Shown: piece after piece, positions 48,110 through 58,686 of the stretch | Layout: each line of letters starts with the position of its first letter | How positions within the stretch are numbered: position 1 is the stretch's first letter | NCBI GenBank assembly: GCA_004193205.1 | Contig: RZUM01000004.1 | Span: 248,001 to 312,000, forward strand | Length of the DNA: 64,000 bases | Reading direction: 5' to 3' | DNA from: Gordonia sediminis | Lineage (GTDB): Bacteria; Actinomycetota; Actinomycetes; Mycobacteriales; Mycobacteriaceae | Position numbers and translations under genes: made by a program | Notes under the pieces: generated by a model | What the model saw: only the letters and a program-made list of their open reading frames with translations | What the model was told of the DNA's origin: nothing | Database searches by the model: none

Positions 48110-50932
48110 GCTGTATGTCAGCGTGAGACCGCATTCGTAACCGTCGCGGACCTCGGTGACATCGTCCTTCTCCCGTCGCAGCGACGAGATCGTGAGGTTC
48201 TCGGCAACGACCACGTTGTCGCGCAGCAGACGGGCCTTCGCGTTGCGACGCATGATGCCCGAGGTGACCAGACAGCCGGCGATGTTGCCGACCTTCGACG
48301 ACTTGAAGATGGCGCGGATCTCGGCGCGGCCGAGTTCCACCTCTTCGTAGATCGGCTTGAGCATGCCCTTGAGCGCGCTCTCGATCTCGTCGATGGCCTG
48401 GTAGATCACCGTGTAGTAGCGGATGTCGACACCCTCGCGGTTGGCCAGCTCGGTCGCCTTGCCCTCCGCGCGGACGTTGAAGCCGATGATGATCGCATCC
48501 GATGCCGCCGCCAGGTTGACGTTGGTCTCGGTGACACCACCGACGCCGCGGTCGATCACACGCAACGAGACCTCGTCGCCCAGGTCGATGCCGAGCAACG
48601 CCTCTTCGAGGGCCTCGACGGTACCCGAGTTGTCGCCCTTGAGGATCAGGTTGAGCTGGCTGGTCTCCTTGAGCGCCGAGTCCAGGTCTTCCAGGCTGAT
48701 CCGCTTGCGGCTGCGCGCGGCCAGTGCGTTGCGCTTGCGCGCGTTGCGCCGGTCGGCGATCTGCCGGGCGATCCGGTCCTCCTCGACGACGAGCAGGTTG
48801 TCGCCCGCGCCGGGCACCGACGTGAAGCCGATCACCTGGACCGGACGCGACGGCAGCGCCTCTTCGACGTCGTCGCCGTGTTCGTCGACCATCCGGCGGA
48901 CACGACCATAGGCGTCACCGGCAACGACCGAGTCGCCGACCTTGAGCGTGCCGCGCTGCACGAGCACGGTCGCCACCGGGCCGCGGCCACGGTCGAGATG
49001 GGCCTCGATCGCCACACCCTGGGCGTCCATGTCCGGGTTCGCCCGCAGATCGAGCGACGCGTCGGCGGTGAGCAGCACCGCTTCGAGCAGCTCGTCGATG
49101 TTGGTGCCCTGCTTGGCGGAGATGTCGACGAACATGGAGTCGCCGCCGTACTCCTCGGGGATGAGGCCGTACTCGGTCAGCTGACCACGGATCTTCTGCG
49201 GGTCGGCGCCTTCCTTGTCGATCTTGTTGACCGCCACGACGATCGGCACGTCGGCCGCCTGCGCGTGGTTGACCGCCTCGACCGTCTGCGGCATGACACC
49301 GTCGTCGGCCGCGACCACCAGGATCGCGATGTCGGTGGCCTTCGCACCACGGGCACGCATGGCGGTGAACGCCTCGTGACCCGGGGTGTCGATGAAGGTG
49401 ATCAGACGATCGTCGCCGTTGAGGTGGGTGTTCACCTGGTAGGCACCGATGTGCTGCGTGATGCCACCGGCCTCGGCCTCGCGGACGTTGGCCTTACGGA
49501 TGGTGTCGAGCAGTCGGGTCTTGCCGTGGTCGACGTGACCCATCACGGTCACCACCGGCGGACGCTGTTCGAGATCCTCCTCGTCGCCCTCGTCCTCACC
49601 GTAGGACAGGTCGAAGCTCTCCAGGAGCTCACGGTCCTCGTCCTCCGGGCTGACGACCTGGACGTTGTAGTTCATCTCGCCGCCGAGCAGCTCCAGCGTC
49701 TCGTCGTTGACCGACTCGGTCGCCGTGACCATCTCGCCGAGGTTGAACAACGCCTGGACCAGCGATGCCGGGTTGGCGTCGATCTTGTCGGCGAAGTCGG
49801 ACAGCGAAGCGCCGCGGGCGAGCCGGATGGTCTCGCCGTTGCCGCGCGGCAGCCGGACACCGCCGACTGCCGGCGCCTGCATGTTCTCGTACTCGGCGCG
49901 CTTTGCGCGCTTCGACTTGCGGCCCTTGCGGGGGGCGCCACCGGGACGACCGAACGCACCCGCAGCACCGCCGCGACCGCGGCCACCGCCGCCACCACCG
50001 CCACCGGGACGACCGCGGAAGCCTCCGGGAGCTCCGCCCGGCGCACCACCCGGCGCGCCGCCGCCACCGCCGCGGTAGCCACCGCCACCGCCACCGCCGC
50101 CGCCACGGCCACCACCGGGGCCGCCGCGGCCGGGGCGCCCGGCATCAGGGCGTGCGGCACGGCTGGGCATCGCACCCGGATTCGGGCGCGGGGGCATGCT
50201 GCCCGGGCTGGGGCGCGGACCGCCCTGACCGGGACCGGGACGCTGCCCACCCGGGCCGGGACGACCGCTGGCACCGGGACGGCCACCGCCGGGGCGAGGT
50301 CCACCCTGGCCGGGACCGGGACGGGGACCTCCCTGGCCGGGACCAGGACGGGGTCCGCCCTGACCGGGACCGGGACGCGGACCGCCCTGCGGGCGAGGCG
50401 CCGGGGCCGACGAATAGGGGTTGTTGCCGACGCGCGGAGCGCGCGGACCCGGCTTCGGGCCCGGGCGGGGGCCGGGACGCGACGGTGCGGCGCCGGCATC
50501 CGGCGTTGCCGGTCGGGCCTCGGCCGCCGCGGGCTTCGGGGCCTCGGGCTTGGGTCCGGGTGCGGGCGCCGCCGGCGGTGCCGGAGTCGGCGCCGGAGCG
50601 GGTGCCGGGGTCGCTGCCGGGGTGGCCGCGGCCGGCTTCGGTCCGGGGACGGGGGCACCAGGTTTGGGTGCCGGACGCGCCGGGCCGGGCTTCACACCGG
50701 AGCCGTTCGCACCCGGGCGGGGGGCGCCACTCGGCTTCGCCTGGGACTTCCCGGCGTCCTTGGACCCTCCACCCTGGGGGAATGATTCGCGAAGTCGACG
50801 GGCCACCGGGGCCTCGACGGTCGACGACGCTGATTTGACGAACTCGCCCTGTTCCTTCAGGCGTTCGAGCACCTGCTTGCTCGTCACGCCGAGTTCTTTG
50901 GCCAGTTCATGCACGCGGGCCTTGCCTGCCAC
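48050..50932 (-). CDS. infB: translation initiation factor IF-2
   Basis: 960 residues. The N-terminal IF2_N helix is [21 protein letters not shown] very long Pro/Gly/Arg-rich stretch (about residues 60-370) follows. The GTPase has [20 protein letters not shown] and [10 protein letters not shown]. Four C-terminal domains end YELQEKPRD. It places initiator tRNA on the 30S subunit. A GTG start at 50932 with GGAGAG upstream is preferred to GTG 50944. Its 3' end has been partly duplicated just downstream. Confidence 0.97.
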   Translation of the reverse strand: MAGKARVHELAKELGVTSKQVLERLKEQGEFVKSASSTVEAPVARRLRESFPQGGGSKDAGKSQAKPSGAPRPGANGSGVKPGPARPAPKPGAPVPGPKPAAATPAATPAPAPAPTPAPPAAPAPGPKPEAPKPAAAEARPATPDAGAAPSRPGPRPGPKPGPRAPRVGNNPYSSAPAPRPQGGPRPGPGQGGPRPGPGQGGPRPGPGQGGPRPGGGRPGASGRPGPGGQRPGPGQGGPRPSPGSMPPRPNPGAMPSRAARPDAGRPGRGGPGGGRGGGGGGGGGYRGGGGGAPGGAPGGAPGGFRGRPGGGGGGGGRGRGGAAGAFGRPGGAPRKGRKSKRAKRAEYENMQAPAVGGVRLPRGNGETIRLARGASLSDFADKIDANPASLVQALFNLGEMVTATESVNDETLELLGGEMNYNVQVVSPEDEDRELLESFDLSYGEDEGDEEDLEQRPPVVTVMGHVDHGKTRLLDTIRKANVREAEAGGITQHIGAYQVNTHLNGDDRLITFIDTPGHEAFTAMRARGAKATDIAILVVAADDGVMPQTVEAVNHAQAADVPIVVAVNKIDKEGADPQKIRGQLTEYGLIPEEYGGDSMFVDISAKQGTNIDELLEAVLLTADASLDLRANPDMDAQGVAIEAHLDRGRGPVATVLVQRGTLKVGDSVVAGDAYGRVRRMVDEHGDDVEEALPSRPVQVIGFTSVPGAGDNLLVVEEDRIARQIADRRNARKRNALAARSRKRISLEDLDSALKETSQLNLILKGDNSGTVEALEEALLGIDLGDEVSLRVIDRGVGGVTETNVNLAAASDAIIIGFNVRAEGKATELANREGVDIRYYTVIYQAIDEIESALKGMLKPIYEEVELGRAEIRAIFKSSKVGNIAGCLVTSGIMRRNAKARLLRDNVVVAENLTISSLRREKDDVTEVRDGYECGLTLTYSDIKVDDVIETYELQEKPRD
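50215..50400 (-). repeat. repeats in the infB Pro/Gly-rich region
   Basis: About six imperfect tandem units of roughly 27 bp encode GPGQGGPRP-type nonapeptides in the disordered N-terminal part of IF-2. Such runs readily change length by slippage. The reading frame is kept. Confidence 0.8.
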
Positions 50933-51035
50933 TGCTCTCCTCACTTGGAGGTCGAGCGGGCTGCCCGCCGCGACCTCGTTGTTACGTCCGATACGCGCTC
51001 ATCGTGGGTACTTCACGGTGTGCTCATGTCTTCTG

Positions 51036-51356
51036 CTACCTGTTCCGGGCCGGTTGGCCCTCTTCTTCGGTGATCCCACCGAGCATTTCGGCGAGGCCGT
51101 CCGGGTCCACGGTCAGACCGGGGACCCGAAGTGCCGCTGGAAACGCCTTTCGTCGCACCGCGGCCGACACGCAGTCGCGTCGCGGATGCAACCAGGCGCC
51201 TCGTCCCGGCATGGTCTTCGCGAGATCCACCACCACCGCAGGCGGGTCGGGTTCCCGACGGGCGACAACCCGGACGAGATCCGTCGCTACGGCACGTCGG
51301 CGGCAACCGACACACATCCGGACGGGTCCGCACTCGGACCTGGTGTCTTTCGGCAA
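51036..51356 (-). CDS. ylxR: YlxR-family RNA-binding protein (DUF448)
   Basis: 106 residues. VRMCVGCRRRA and GRGAWLHPRRDCVSAAVRRKAF are the DUF448 signatures, with a positively charged surface thought to bind RNA. It sits between nusA and infB, its conserved place. The best start is TTG 51356, which gives the usual dozen residues before RMCVGC. The next in-frame start is the ATG within that motif. Confidence 0.9.
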   Translation of the reverse strand: MPKDTRSECGPVRMCVGCRRRAVATDLVRVVARREPDPPAVVVDLAKTMPGRGAWLHPRRDCVSAAVRRKAFPAALRVPGLTVDPDGLAEMLGGITEEEGQPARNR

Positions 51357-51451
51357 CCTGTCCTCGCTTGTTGTCGGCTCGCTTCGCTAAACCATCGATC
51401 AGTCTAGCGCGCCCGGGCGATTCTCGGATAACCGGCTGCTCAATGGGGCCT

Positions 51452-52477
51452 CTAGGGGTGGGGCCGGCGGCCGTGCGACGCGGGTGAGGAGGTGTCGGCG
51501 TCGGACCGGATGTCGATGCGCCACCCCGTCAGACGGGCCGCGAGGCGGGCGTTCTGCCCCTCCTTGCCGATGGCGAGGGAGAGCTGATAGTCGGGCACCA
51601 CCACGCGCGCCGCCTTGCTCGCGAGGTCGACCACCTCCACCGACATCACCTTGGCCGGCGACAACGCGTTGCCGACGAACACCGCCGGGTCGATGTCGTA
51701 GTCGATGATGTCGATCTTCTCCCCGGCGAGTTCACTCATCACGTTGCGCACCCGCTGCCCCATCGGCCCGATGCAGGCACCCTTCGCGTTGAGGCCACTG
51801 ACCCCGGTGTGTACGGCGATCTTGGACCGGTGACCAGCCTCACGGGCGACGGCGACGATCTCCACCGAGCCGTCCTCGATCTCGGGCACCTCGAGGGAGA
51901 ACAGTTTGCGCACCAGGTTCGGGTGAGTGCGCGACAGCGTGATCTGCGGTCCGCGCGGGCCGCGTGTCACCCCCACCACGTAGCACTTGATACGGTCGCC
52001 GTGGGTGTAGGTCTCGCCGGGCACCTGCTCGGCCGGCGGGATGACACCCTCGGCGCTGTTGGAGTCACTGCCGATCGCCACGACGATCATGCCGCGGGCG
52101 TTGGCGCGGGCGTCCTGCTGCACCACACCACCGACGATTTCGCCCTCATGGGTGACGAGGTCGCCGAAGTTCTTCTCGTTCTCGGCATCGCGGAGGCGCT
52201 GCAGGATGACCTGACGGGCGGTGGTGGCGGCGATGCGGCCGAATCCTTCCGGCGTGTCGTCCCACTCGTGGACGACCTCGCCGGCGTCGTCGAGTTCCTG
52301 GGCCATCACCCGCACCGCGCCGGTCTTGCGGTTCACGTCGATGCGGGCGTGCGGCTCGAAGCCGTCGGTGTGGCGATACGCGGTCAGCAGAGCGGTCTCG
52401 ATGGCGGTGATCACCGTGTCGATCGAGATGCCCTTGTCCGCCTCGATCATGCGCAACGCGTTGATGTCGATGTTCAT
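51452..52477 (-). CDS. nusA: transcription termination/antitermination factor NusA
   Basis: 341 residues, the short actinobacterial form lacking the extra C-terminal acidic repeats. The N-terminal RNA-polymerase-binding domain begins [18 protein letters not shown]1 contains [11 protein letters not shown], and KH1 and KH2 contain [18 protein letters not shown] and [19 protein letters not shown]. It modulates pausing and termination. It is between rimP and ylxR in the standard order. Confidence 0.97.
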   Translation of the reverse strand: MNIDINALRMIEADKGISIDTVITAIETALLTAYRHTDGFEPHARIDVNRKTGAVRVMAQELDDAGEVVHEWDDTPEGFGRIAATTARQVILQRLRDAENEKNFGDLVTHEGEIVGGVVQQDARANARGMIVVAIGSDSNSAEGVIPPAEQVPGETYTHGDRIKCYVVGVTRGPRGPQITLSRTHPNLVRKLFSLEVPEIEDGSVEIVAVAREAGHRSKIAVHTGVSGLNAKGACIGPMGQRVRNVMSELAGEKIDIIDYDIDPAVFVGNALSPAKVMSVEVVDLASKAARVVVPDYQLSLAIGKEGQNARLAARLTGWRIDIRSDADTSSPASHGRRPHP

Positions 52478-52578
52478 GGGGCTGTGCTCCTATTCATTTG
52501 TCGGCTCCTATTCACTTGTCGGATTCGATTGTGTGTAGTTCGGCGGACGGGGCGCGGCGAACTCGGTGGGCCGTCGGG

Positions 52579-53130
52579 TCAGTCGTCGGTTCGGCGACGC
52601 GCGATCTCGTCCGCGCCGAGACCGCACATCTGCAGTTCCGCGGCCGAAGGTCGGGAGAAATCGACCTCGACGACGGCTCGGGTCACGGCCGTGAGGTCGA
52701 CGTCGGTCGATCGCAGGCGGCCCCGCTCGTTGACGATCAGTTGAACCCGACCGTCCTCGACCGGCCCGATGCGGCCGGTCAGTCGCCGCGCGGGAGTGTC
52801 GTCGGCGGCGGCGACGTCGACCGTGACCTTGCGGCCGCGCGCCCGACGCCAATGCCGGTCGAGGGTCAGCGGCCGGTCGACACCAGGGGAGGTGACCTCC
52901 AGGACGTAGGCTGCGTCGGCGATCGACGGTTCCACGTCGAGAACGTCGGAGATCTCACGGCTGAGGTCGGCGAGGACGTCGAGGTCGCTGCCGCCGTCCC
53001 GGTCGACGACGACGGTGACATCGGTACGACCCGATGACGACGAGACGACGACATCCTCGAGATCGAACCCGCGATCGACGACCAGCGATTGGACGAGGTC
53101 ACTCACCTGTTCGGCGGTGATGGCGGGCAC
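52579..53130 (-). CDS. rimP: ribosome maturation factor RimP
   Basis: 183 residues. DLEDVVVSSSSGRTDVTVVV and YVLEVTSPGVDRPL are the conserved RimP elements, followed by a C-terminal SH3-like barrel (VTVDVAAADD onward). It helps assemble the 30S subunit. A GTG start at 53130 with GAGGAG upstream is chosen. It heads the rimP-nusA-ylxR-infB-rbfA-nrnA-dinF run. Confidence 0.95.
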   Translation of the reverse strand: MPAITAEQVSDLVQSLVVDRGFDLEDVVVSSSSGRTDVTVVVDRDGGSDLDVLADLSREISDVLDVEPSIADAAYVLEVTSPGVDRPLTLDRHWRRARGRKVTVDVAAADDTPARRLTGRIGPVEDGRVQLIVNERGRLRSTDVDLTAVTRAVVEVDFSRPSAAELQMCGLGADEIARRRTDD

Positions 53131-53305
53131 GGCGTACTCCTCGTCTTCAGTTGTCGCTGCCTGGCTGCGCGCGTCGTCGCGGCACGGCCGGACGGCCGCA
53201 CCTCGCCCATCATCGTAGTTGATGGCGGGCACACCGAACGGGAGCACTGACGAACGAGCCGGTCGCGCTGCGTCGCTGCCGGACGGCGTCGCCGGAACTG
53301 GCATC

Positions 53306-53920
53306 ATGTGTCGCGTGAGTTCACCCCTGACCCGACGCGCAGTTCTGCGCGTCGGTCTCGTCGTCGCCGTCGGAACCGTCGCGGCACCGGCGCTCGCGGC
53401 CTGTGATCGCGGTCCGACGCCGGAGCAGGTCACCGCAGCCGCGCTGCTGCCGCTCGCCGATCAGGCCCTCGCCGATCAAGCCGCCGCGCAGGAACTCGCG
53501 CCGCGGGCGCCCGAGTACACCGATGCGCTCGGGGTCGTCGCCGAACAGCGCGCCGCGCACGCCCAGGCGCTGCGCGAGGAGATCACCCGCCTCGACCAGG
53601 ACACCGCGCGGCGGATCGCTACGCCGGCGGCGTTGTCGTCCGCGGCCTCGGCCGCTCCGGCGTCGTCTGCTCGCGCCTCGTCCGCGGTGGACTCCCCCGC
53701 TTCGTCCTCTGCCGGCTCGCCCTCTGCCGGCTCGCCGTCGGCGGGTCCGTCGGCCACGTCGACGCCGACGGCCACGACCGTGCCGGCGCTACGTGAGCAG
53801 CTCGCGTCGTCGGCGCGGTCGGCGGGCGACGCGACAGCCTCGCTCGTCGGATATCCCGCCGGACTCGCCGGCGCGATCAGTGCGTCGGTGACATCGATGG
53901 TGGAGGTGCAACTGCAATGA
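53306..53920 (+). CDS. Tat-type alanine-rich lipoprotein (Rv2843-like)
   Basis: About 204 residues. The twin-arginine segment TRRAVLRVG and a hydrophobic stretch lead to a lipobox-like LAACD, suggesting an exported lipoprotein. A helical Ala/Gln-rich region (QALADQAAAQELAPRAPEYT) and a Ser/Pro/Ala linker (about residues 110-160) follow. It is divergent from rimP and overlaps the next gene by four bases (ATGA), as with Rv2843-Rv2844 in M. tuberculosis. The start may be ATG 53306 or GTG 53315. Function unknown. Confidence 0.75.
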   Translation: MCRVSSPLTRRAVLRVGLVVAVGTVAAPALAACDRGPTPEQVTAAALLPLADQALADQAAAQELAPRAPEYTDALGVVAEQRAAHAQALREEITRLDQDTARRIATPAALSSAASAAPASSARASSAVDSPASSSAGSPSAGSPSAGPSATSTPTATTVPALREQLASSARSAGDATASLVGYPAGLAGAISASVTSMVEVQLQ

Positions 53921-54351
53921 CCGAGACGACCGATGCGCTCTCGGCGGCCGTGGACGCGGAGAACGCGGCGATCTTCACCTACGGTGTGGTCACCGCCTTC
54001 GTCTCCGCCACCCGCCGCGACACCATCGCCACCTTCAGCGCCGCCCACCGGGCGGCACGCGACACCCTCTCGCAGGCCCTGATCGCCGCCCAGGCACCGG
54101 TCCCCGAGGCAGCGGCCGGCTACACGCTCCCCGTCACCGTGGAGGACCCGGTGAGCGCGGTGCGGGCTCTGCTCGCCGCCGAGATCGACTGCACCGAGGC
54201 CTACCGCGCACTGCTCGAGCAAGCCGACGATGCGCCGGCACGCCGCCTCGGCCTCGACGGCCTCACCGACTCCGCGGTCCGCGCGGCCCGGCTGCGGGCG
54301 ATCCTGCGGATGTCGCCGGTGACGCTCGCGTTCCCCGGTTCGCCGACGTGA
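53917..54351 (+). CDS. DUF4439 ferritin-like protein (Rv2844-like)
   Basis: 144 residues, almost wholly helical. Glutamates in AVDAENAAIFTYGVV and EIDCTEAYRALLEQ sit where ferritin-like di-iron sites would be. The family is DUF4439, of unknown activity. The ATG overlaps the stop of the preceding lipoprotein gene, so the two are coupled and may act together. Confidence 0.8.
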   Translation: MTETTDALSAAVDAENAAIFTYGVVTAFVSATRRDTIATFSAAHRAARDTLSQALIAAQAPVPEAAAGYTLPVTVEDPVSAVRALLAAEIDCTEAYRALLEQADDAPARRLGLDGLTDSAVRAARLRAILRMSPVTLAFPGSPT

Positions 54352-54489
54352 GGGATCGGGTGGTTACCCTTCGGAATTCTTCTCGCCGATTACCTGTCGT
54401 ATGCCCAGGATAAGATGATCGTCTGAGCCGTTATTGGTTGGCGAAAACCCTTGCAGTGCAATGAAATCGCCTCTTTTTTGCTATTGTGT

Positions 54490-54505
54490 TCGAACACCTG
54501 TTCGA
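54490..54505 (+). promoter_or_regulatory. LexA (SOS) box
   Basis: TCGAAC-ACCT-GTTCGA is a perfect match to the mycobacterial LexA consensus TCGAAC-N4-GTTCGA. It lies 13 bases before the ATG of the DUF222/HNH gene, where LexA would block transcription until DNA damage. Confidence 0.88.
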
Positions 54506-54518
54506 CTATGGTGAGTGC

Positions 54519-55763
54519 ATGCCACTCGACACCCTGCTCCCCACCGTCCGAGACCTGACCATCACCGCCGACACCACCGGCCGTGAGGTCTACGACACCA
54601 CCAAGATGCTGATGGGCCTGCGCAACGTGGTCGACCATCAACTAGCCGTGCACGCCGGTGCGCTGGACCGGTTGGGGGTGGCCCGGCAGACCGGTGGCAA
54701 GACCCGGGCGTTGTTGATCGAGATGGGGGCGGCACCCACGGTGGCGGATCGGTGGCTGCGCATCGCGGCCGCCCTGGCCACCCTGGAACGGGTCGCCGCC
54801 TACAGCGGGGATGGGGTTTTCTCTGGTGAACATGTCGACGCGTTGGTCCGCGGGATGGGGCACATCGAGAAGCGGTCGCCGGAACCGTTGAGCGAGGTGT
54901 TCCGCATCGAACACCAGTTGGCGTTGATCGCCCAGGCGTTTGCCGGGGCGACCCCGCGGGAGGTGCTCGAGACCGCCCGCAAGCGCGGCAACCAGGTCGC
55001 CGACGAGCAGGGCGGTGTGCCGGCCGGTGAGGACCGCACGATCAACGAGTGGACGACCACGCCCACCGATGACGGGCGGTTGGAGGTCTCGGCGAACCTG
55101 GACATCGTGATCGGGGAGAAACTGGTGTCGGCGATCGAATCCCTGTCCGGTAAACGTCCCGAACCCGACGGGTCCGAGGATGCCCGCAGCGCCGGGCAGC
55201 GTCGTGCGGATGCGTTGGAGATGATCCTGGACGCCGCCGCCCACGCCAGCAGTTCGGGCGTCGCGGATCTGGTGGCGGCCCCGAAAACGCAGTTGAATCT
55301 GACCGTGCCGGCCGACACCCCGGATGCGGCGGCGTTGCAGTGGTTGGGTCCGATCTCGCAGACCCTGGCGAAAACCCTGTCCTGTGACGCCACGGTGACG
55401 GCGATCATCGTCGACGGCGAGAAGGTGCCGTTGGACATGGGACACCCGCAACGGCTGTTCACCCATCATCAACGCAGGGCGTTGATCGTCCGCGACCAGT
55501 GCTGTGTCAAATGCGGTGCGGCAGCAGGATATACACAGTGCCATCACATCGACCATTGGGCTGATGGGGGTCCCACCGACCTGGACAACGGCTGCCTACT
55601 GTGCACGTCGTGCCACGCCCAAATCCACGCTAGCGGCTGGGACATCATCATGGGCGCCGACCGCCACCCCTGGCTGCTCCCACCCGTCGAGCAGGACCCG
55701 AACCGCACCCCGATTCCCGCGTATAACCGCCGGACCATGCGCCTGGACGGCGTCGCCGCCTGA
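54519..55763 (+). CDS. DUF222/HNH endonuclease-like protein, SOS-controlled
   Basis: 414 residues. The helical DUF222 region occupies about residues 30-300. A classic HNH with zinc cysteines follows: CCVKCGAAAGYTQCHHIDHW, then GGPTDLDNGCLLCTSCHAQIH. This matches the 13E12 family, which in M. tuberculosis includes LexA-regulated members. The ATG at 54519 follows GGTGAG. A longer start at 54486 would overlap the LexA box and is rejected. Unlike the relative at 17360, this one keeps all the canonical HNH residues. Damage-induced nuclease activity is a reasonable inference. Confidence 0.85.
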   Translation: MPLDTLLPTVRDLTITADTTGREVYDTTKMLMGLRNVVDHQLAVHAGALDRLGVARQTGGKTRALLIEMGAAPTVADRWLRIAAALATLERVAAYSGDGVFSGEHVDALVRGMGHIEKRSPEPLSEVFRIEHQLALIAQAFAGATPREVLETARKRGNQVADEQGGVPAGEDRTINEWTTTPTDDGRLEVSANLDIVIGEKLVSAIESLSGKRPEPDGSEDARSAGQRRADALEMILDAAAHASSSGVADLVAAPKTQLNLTVPADTPDAAALQWLGPISQTLAKTLSCDATVTAIIVDGEKVPLDMGHPQRLFTHHQRRALIVRDQCCVKCGAAAGYTQCHHIDHWADGGPTDLDNGCLLCTSCHAQIHASGWDIIMGADRHPWLLPPVEQDPNRTPIPAYNRRTMRLDGVAA

Positions 55764-56059
55764 CCCGCGGGCCTGATCCCGAAGCCTGACCCGAGCACGA
55801 CCAAGCACACCTGACCAGCAGCCGACCTGACCGAGAAGAACCGACCAGCGGCGCGGCCTGACCCGACCGCATAGACCACCCGGGACTCCCTGGGACGCAC
55901 GTTCCTTGACAACTCCACAGTGTGAACGAGCGGCGCACCCCGTGTGCCCGCCGGATCTCGGTCCGGCGGGCACCACCGGGGTCGACTCAAACCCTTGCCC
56001 CTTGAACGCCGCAGCCAGGCGGCCCAACGGCCCAAGACTGCTGACGACTATCGAGGTCC
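55764..56059. other. intergenic region after the HNH gene, no gene supported
   Basis: 296 bp between the convergent HNH and proS genes. The left half repeats CCTGACC-like words and has little coding signal. The right half carries a strong hairpin listed separately. Nothing else is supported. Confidence 0.6.
55944..55973. terminator. bidirectional terminator hairpin
   Basis: A perfect 12-bp stem GTGCCCGCCGGA with its complement and a six-base loop (TCTCGG), placed between two convergent genes, so it can stop both transcripts. No T-run is evident. Confidence 0.7.
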
Positions 56060-57802
56060 TCAGGCGCGTGCGGCCGCGGTCACCGCGCTGACAGCATCGT
56101 CGACGGCCACCTCGGTCGCCTCACCGGTGAAGCGGTCTCGGATCTCGATGGTCCCATTGGCATATCCACGACCGACCACCACGACGACAGGCATGCCGAG
56201 CAGTTCGGCGTCCTTGAACTTGACGCCCGGTGACGCCTTGCGGTCGTCGAGCAGGACCGACAGCCCGGCCGCGTCCAGATCCTCGGCGAGTCGATGGGCA
56301 CCGTCAATGGCTGCGCCGTCCTTGTTGGCGATGACGAGGTGCACCGCGAACGGGGCCACCGACCGTGGCCAGCGCAGCCCCTTCTCGTCGTGGCACTGCT
56401 CGGCGATGACCGCCACGAGACGCGACACGCCGACCCCGTAGGACCCCATGGTCAGCCGCACCGGCTTGCCGCTCTCCCCGAGGACGTCGACCTCGAACGC
56501 GTTGGTGTACTTCTGTCCGAGCTGGAAGATGTGACCGATCTCGATACCCTTGGCCGAGACCAGTGGACCCTTGCCGTCCGGCGAGGGATCGCCGTCGCGT
56601 ACCTCAGCGGCTTCGATGGTGCCATCCGGGATGAAGTCGCGGCCGGCGACGAGACCGACGTAGTGCTTGCCGGGTTCGTCCGCACCGGTGATCCACGCGG
56701 TGCCGTCCACCACGCGCGGATCGACGAGGAAACGGACCCCGTTCGCCGCCAGTCCTCTGGGGCCGATGTAGCCCTTCACCAGAAACGGGTTGGCCGCGAA
56801 GTCCTCTTCGGTGAGGACCTCCACCTCCGCAGGCTCGAGCGACGCCTCGAGTCGCTTCATGTCGACCTCGCGATCGCCCGGCACACCGATCCCGGTGATC
56901 TCCCAGTCGCCACCCGGCTGCCGGACCTTGACCATGATGTTCTTGAGAGTGTCCTGGCCGCCGTACGTGCCGTCGAGGGTCGCGTTCGCCCACTGAACCA
57001 GCGTCTCGATGGTCGGGGTGTCGGGCGTGTCGTAGGCGGTCGCCTGCGGCAGGCCGTCGAACGGAATCGGGTCCGGCGCGGGTGTGATGACTGCTTCGAC
57101 GTTGGCCGCGTACCCGGACTCGAGGCAGCGCACGAAGGTGTCCTCCCCGACCTCGCTCTCCGCGAGGAACTCCTCGGAGGCGCTACCGCCCATTGCGCCG
57201 GAGGTGGCCGCGACGATCACGTACCGGACATCGAGGCGACGGAAGATCTTCTGATAGGCCTCGCGGTGTGCGTCGTAGGCGGCCTTCAGGCCATCGTCGT
57301 CCAGGTCGAACGAGTAGGCGTCTTTCATCACGAACTCGCGTCCGCGAAGGATCCCCGCGCGCGGACGTTCCTCGTCGCGGTACTTCGTCTGCACCTGGTA
57401 AAGGATGACGGGCAGATCCTTGTACGACGAGTATTCACCCTTCACGAGCTGCGCGAACAGTTCCTCGTGGGTGGGGCCGAGCAGCATGTCGACGCCCTTG
57501 CGGTCCTTGAGCCGGAACAGTCCGTCGCCGTACTCGGTCCAGCGGCCGGTCGTCTCGTACGGGTCACGCGGCAGTAGCGCCGGCAACAGGATCTCCTGGG
57601 CGCCGATTGCGTCCATCTCCTCGCGGACGACCTGCTCGACAGCCTTGAGCACGCGGAGCCCGAGCGGCAGCCAGCTGTAGACGCCGGGCGCGGCGCGGCG
57701 CACGTAGCCGGCGCGGACCAGCAGCTTGTGGCTGGGTACCTCGGCGTCGGCGGGGTCGTCGCGCAGAGTGCGCAGGAACAGGGTCGACATCCGTGTGATC
57801 AC
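56060..57802 (-). CDS. proS: prolyl-tRNA synthetase
   Basis: 580 residues, the bacterial form with an editing domain. Class II motifs include [40 protein letters not shown] (motif 2) and [15 protein letters not shown] (motif 3). An INS editing domain lies between about residues 225 and 400. It charges tRNA-Pro. A GTG start at 57802 ([16 protein letters not shown]) matches the mycobacterial N-terminus. The gene is divergent from yaaA. Confidence 0.97.
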   Translation of the reverse strand: MITRMSTLFLRTLRDDPADAEVPSHKLLVRAGYVRRAAPGVYSWLPLGLRVLKAVEQVVREEMDAIGAQEILLPALLPRDPYETTGRWTEYGDGLFRLKDRKGVDMLLGPTHEELFAQLVKGEYSSYKDLPVILYQVQTKYRDEERPRAGILRGREFVMKDAYSFDLDDDGLKAAYDAHREAYQKIFRRLDVRYVIVAATSGAMGGSASEEFLAESEVGEDTFVRCLESGYAANVEAVITPAPDPIPFDGLPQATAYDTPDTPTIETLVQWANATLDGTYGGQDTLKNIMVKVRQPGGDWEITGIGVPGDREVDMKRLEASLEPAEVEVLTEEDFAANPFLVKGYIGPRGLAANGVRFLVDPRVVDGTAWITGADEPGKHYVGLVAGRDFIPDGTIEAAEVRDGDPSPDGKGPLVSAKGIEIGHIFQLGQKYTNAFEVDVLGESGKPVRLTMGSYGVGVSRLVAVIAEQCHDEKGLRWPRSVAPFAVHLVIANKDGAAIDGAHRLAEDLDAAGLSVLLDDRKASPGVKFKDAELLGMPVVVVVGRGYANGTIEIRDRFTGEATEVAVDDAVSAVTAAARA

Positions 57803-57850
57803 AGGTGACCAGCTTAGACGTGCCCCGTCCGGGCTCGTTATGGTGTTGCG

Positions 57851-58591
57851 GTGCTCGTCATCCTGCCGCCCTCCGAAACGAAGTCCGACGGCGGCCGGGG
57901 CGCCCCGCTCGACCTGGACACACTCTCGTTCGACGAGCTGAACCCGATCCGCAAGCGCATCGCGGACACGCTCGTCATCCTCGCCGCAGACCTCGACGCC
58001 AGCCGGCACGCGCTGGGACTGGGCCGCACGCAGCTCGCCGAGATCGACCGCAACGCCGATCTCTGGCTCTCCCCCACCCGACCGGCGATCGAACGCTATA
58101 CGGGCGTGCTCTACGACGCACTCGATCACGGCTCGCTCACACGGGCCGGCAAGTCAAAGGCGGCGGATCGGCTGGCGATCGGGTCCGCGTTGTTCGGCGT
58201 TGTCCGCGCCGCCGACATGATCCCGGCCTATCGTCTCTCCGGCGGATCGAAGCTCCCCGGGATGCCGACGTTGGCCTCGGTGTGGAAGCCGGACCTGTCG
58301 GCCGGTCTCGACGCCATCGACGACTTCGTCGTCGACCTGCGCTCCGGGGTCTATCAGCAATTGGGTCCGGTCCGCGGCGCGGTCACCGCCACCGTCGTGA
58401 CCGAGGCCCCCGACGGCAGCCGCAAGGTGGTCAGCCACTTCAACAAACACTACAAGGGGCTGATGGCCCGCGAGCTGGTCCGCACGCGCCGTCAGGTCCG
58501 CGACATCAACGGTCTCGCCGCAGTGTTGTCGGATGCCGGCCAGCGCGTAGAGATCGCCAAGGCGGACGAGATCGTGGTCGTCACCGGCTGA
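57851..58591 (+). CDS. yaaA: YaaA-family peroxide stress protein
   Basis: 246 residues. [20 protein letters not shown] at the start, then [27 protein letters not shown] and [14 protein letters not shown], are the YaaA (DUF328) hallmarks. In E. coli YaaA limits free iron and DNA damage during peroxide stress, and the fold binds DNA. The GTG at 57851 is 48 bases from the divergent proS start. Confidence 0.88.
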   Translation: MLVILPPSETKSDGGRGAPLDLDTLSFDELNPIRKRIADTLVILAADLDASRHALGLGRTQLAEIDRNADLWLSPTRPAIERYTGVLYDALDHGSLTRAGKSKAADRLAIGSALFGVVRAADMIPAYRLSGGSKLPGMPTLASVWKPDLSAGLDAIDDFVVDLRSGVYQQLGPVRGAVTATVVTEAPDGSRKVVSHFNKHYKGLMARELVRTRRQVRDINGLAAVLSDAGQRVEIAKADEIVVVTG

Positions 58592-58602
58592 CGACCACGA
58601 AG

Positions 58603-58686
58603 CCGGGTGCCGTCGGCGAAATTCCGGGTGCCGTCGGCGAGAGATCGGGTGCCGTCAGCGAGAAACCGGGTGCCGTCGGCGTCAGG
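58603..58686. repeat. 21-bp tandem repeat, four units
   Basis: Four units starting at 58603, 58624, 58645 and 58666 share the core CGGGTGCCGTCGGCGA, with period exactly 21 bp. They occupy the gap between the convergent yaaA and MFS genes, just after both stops. Confidence 0.85.

Noticed and set aside
48047-50785. Open frame of 912 codons opposite infB
   Set aside because: Low-complexity Arg/Gly/Thr product that mirrors the IF-2 repeats; no start signal.
53219-53305. Longer N-terminus for the Rv2843-like lipoprotein
   Set aside because: The extra 29 residues would precede the Tat motif, lack a ribosome site and overlap the divergent rimP promoter.
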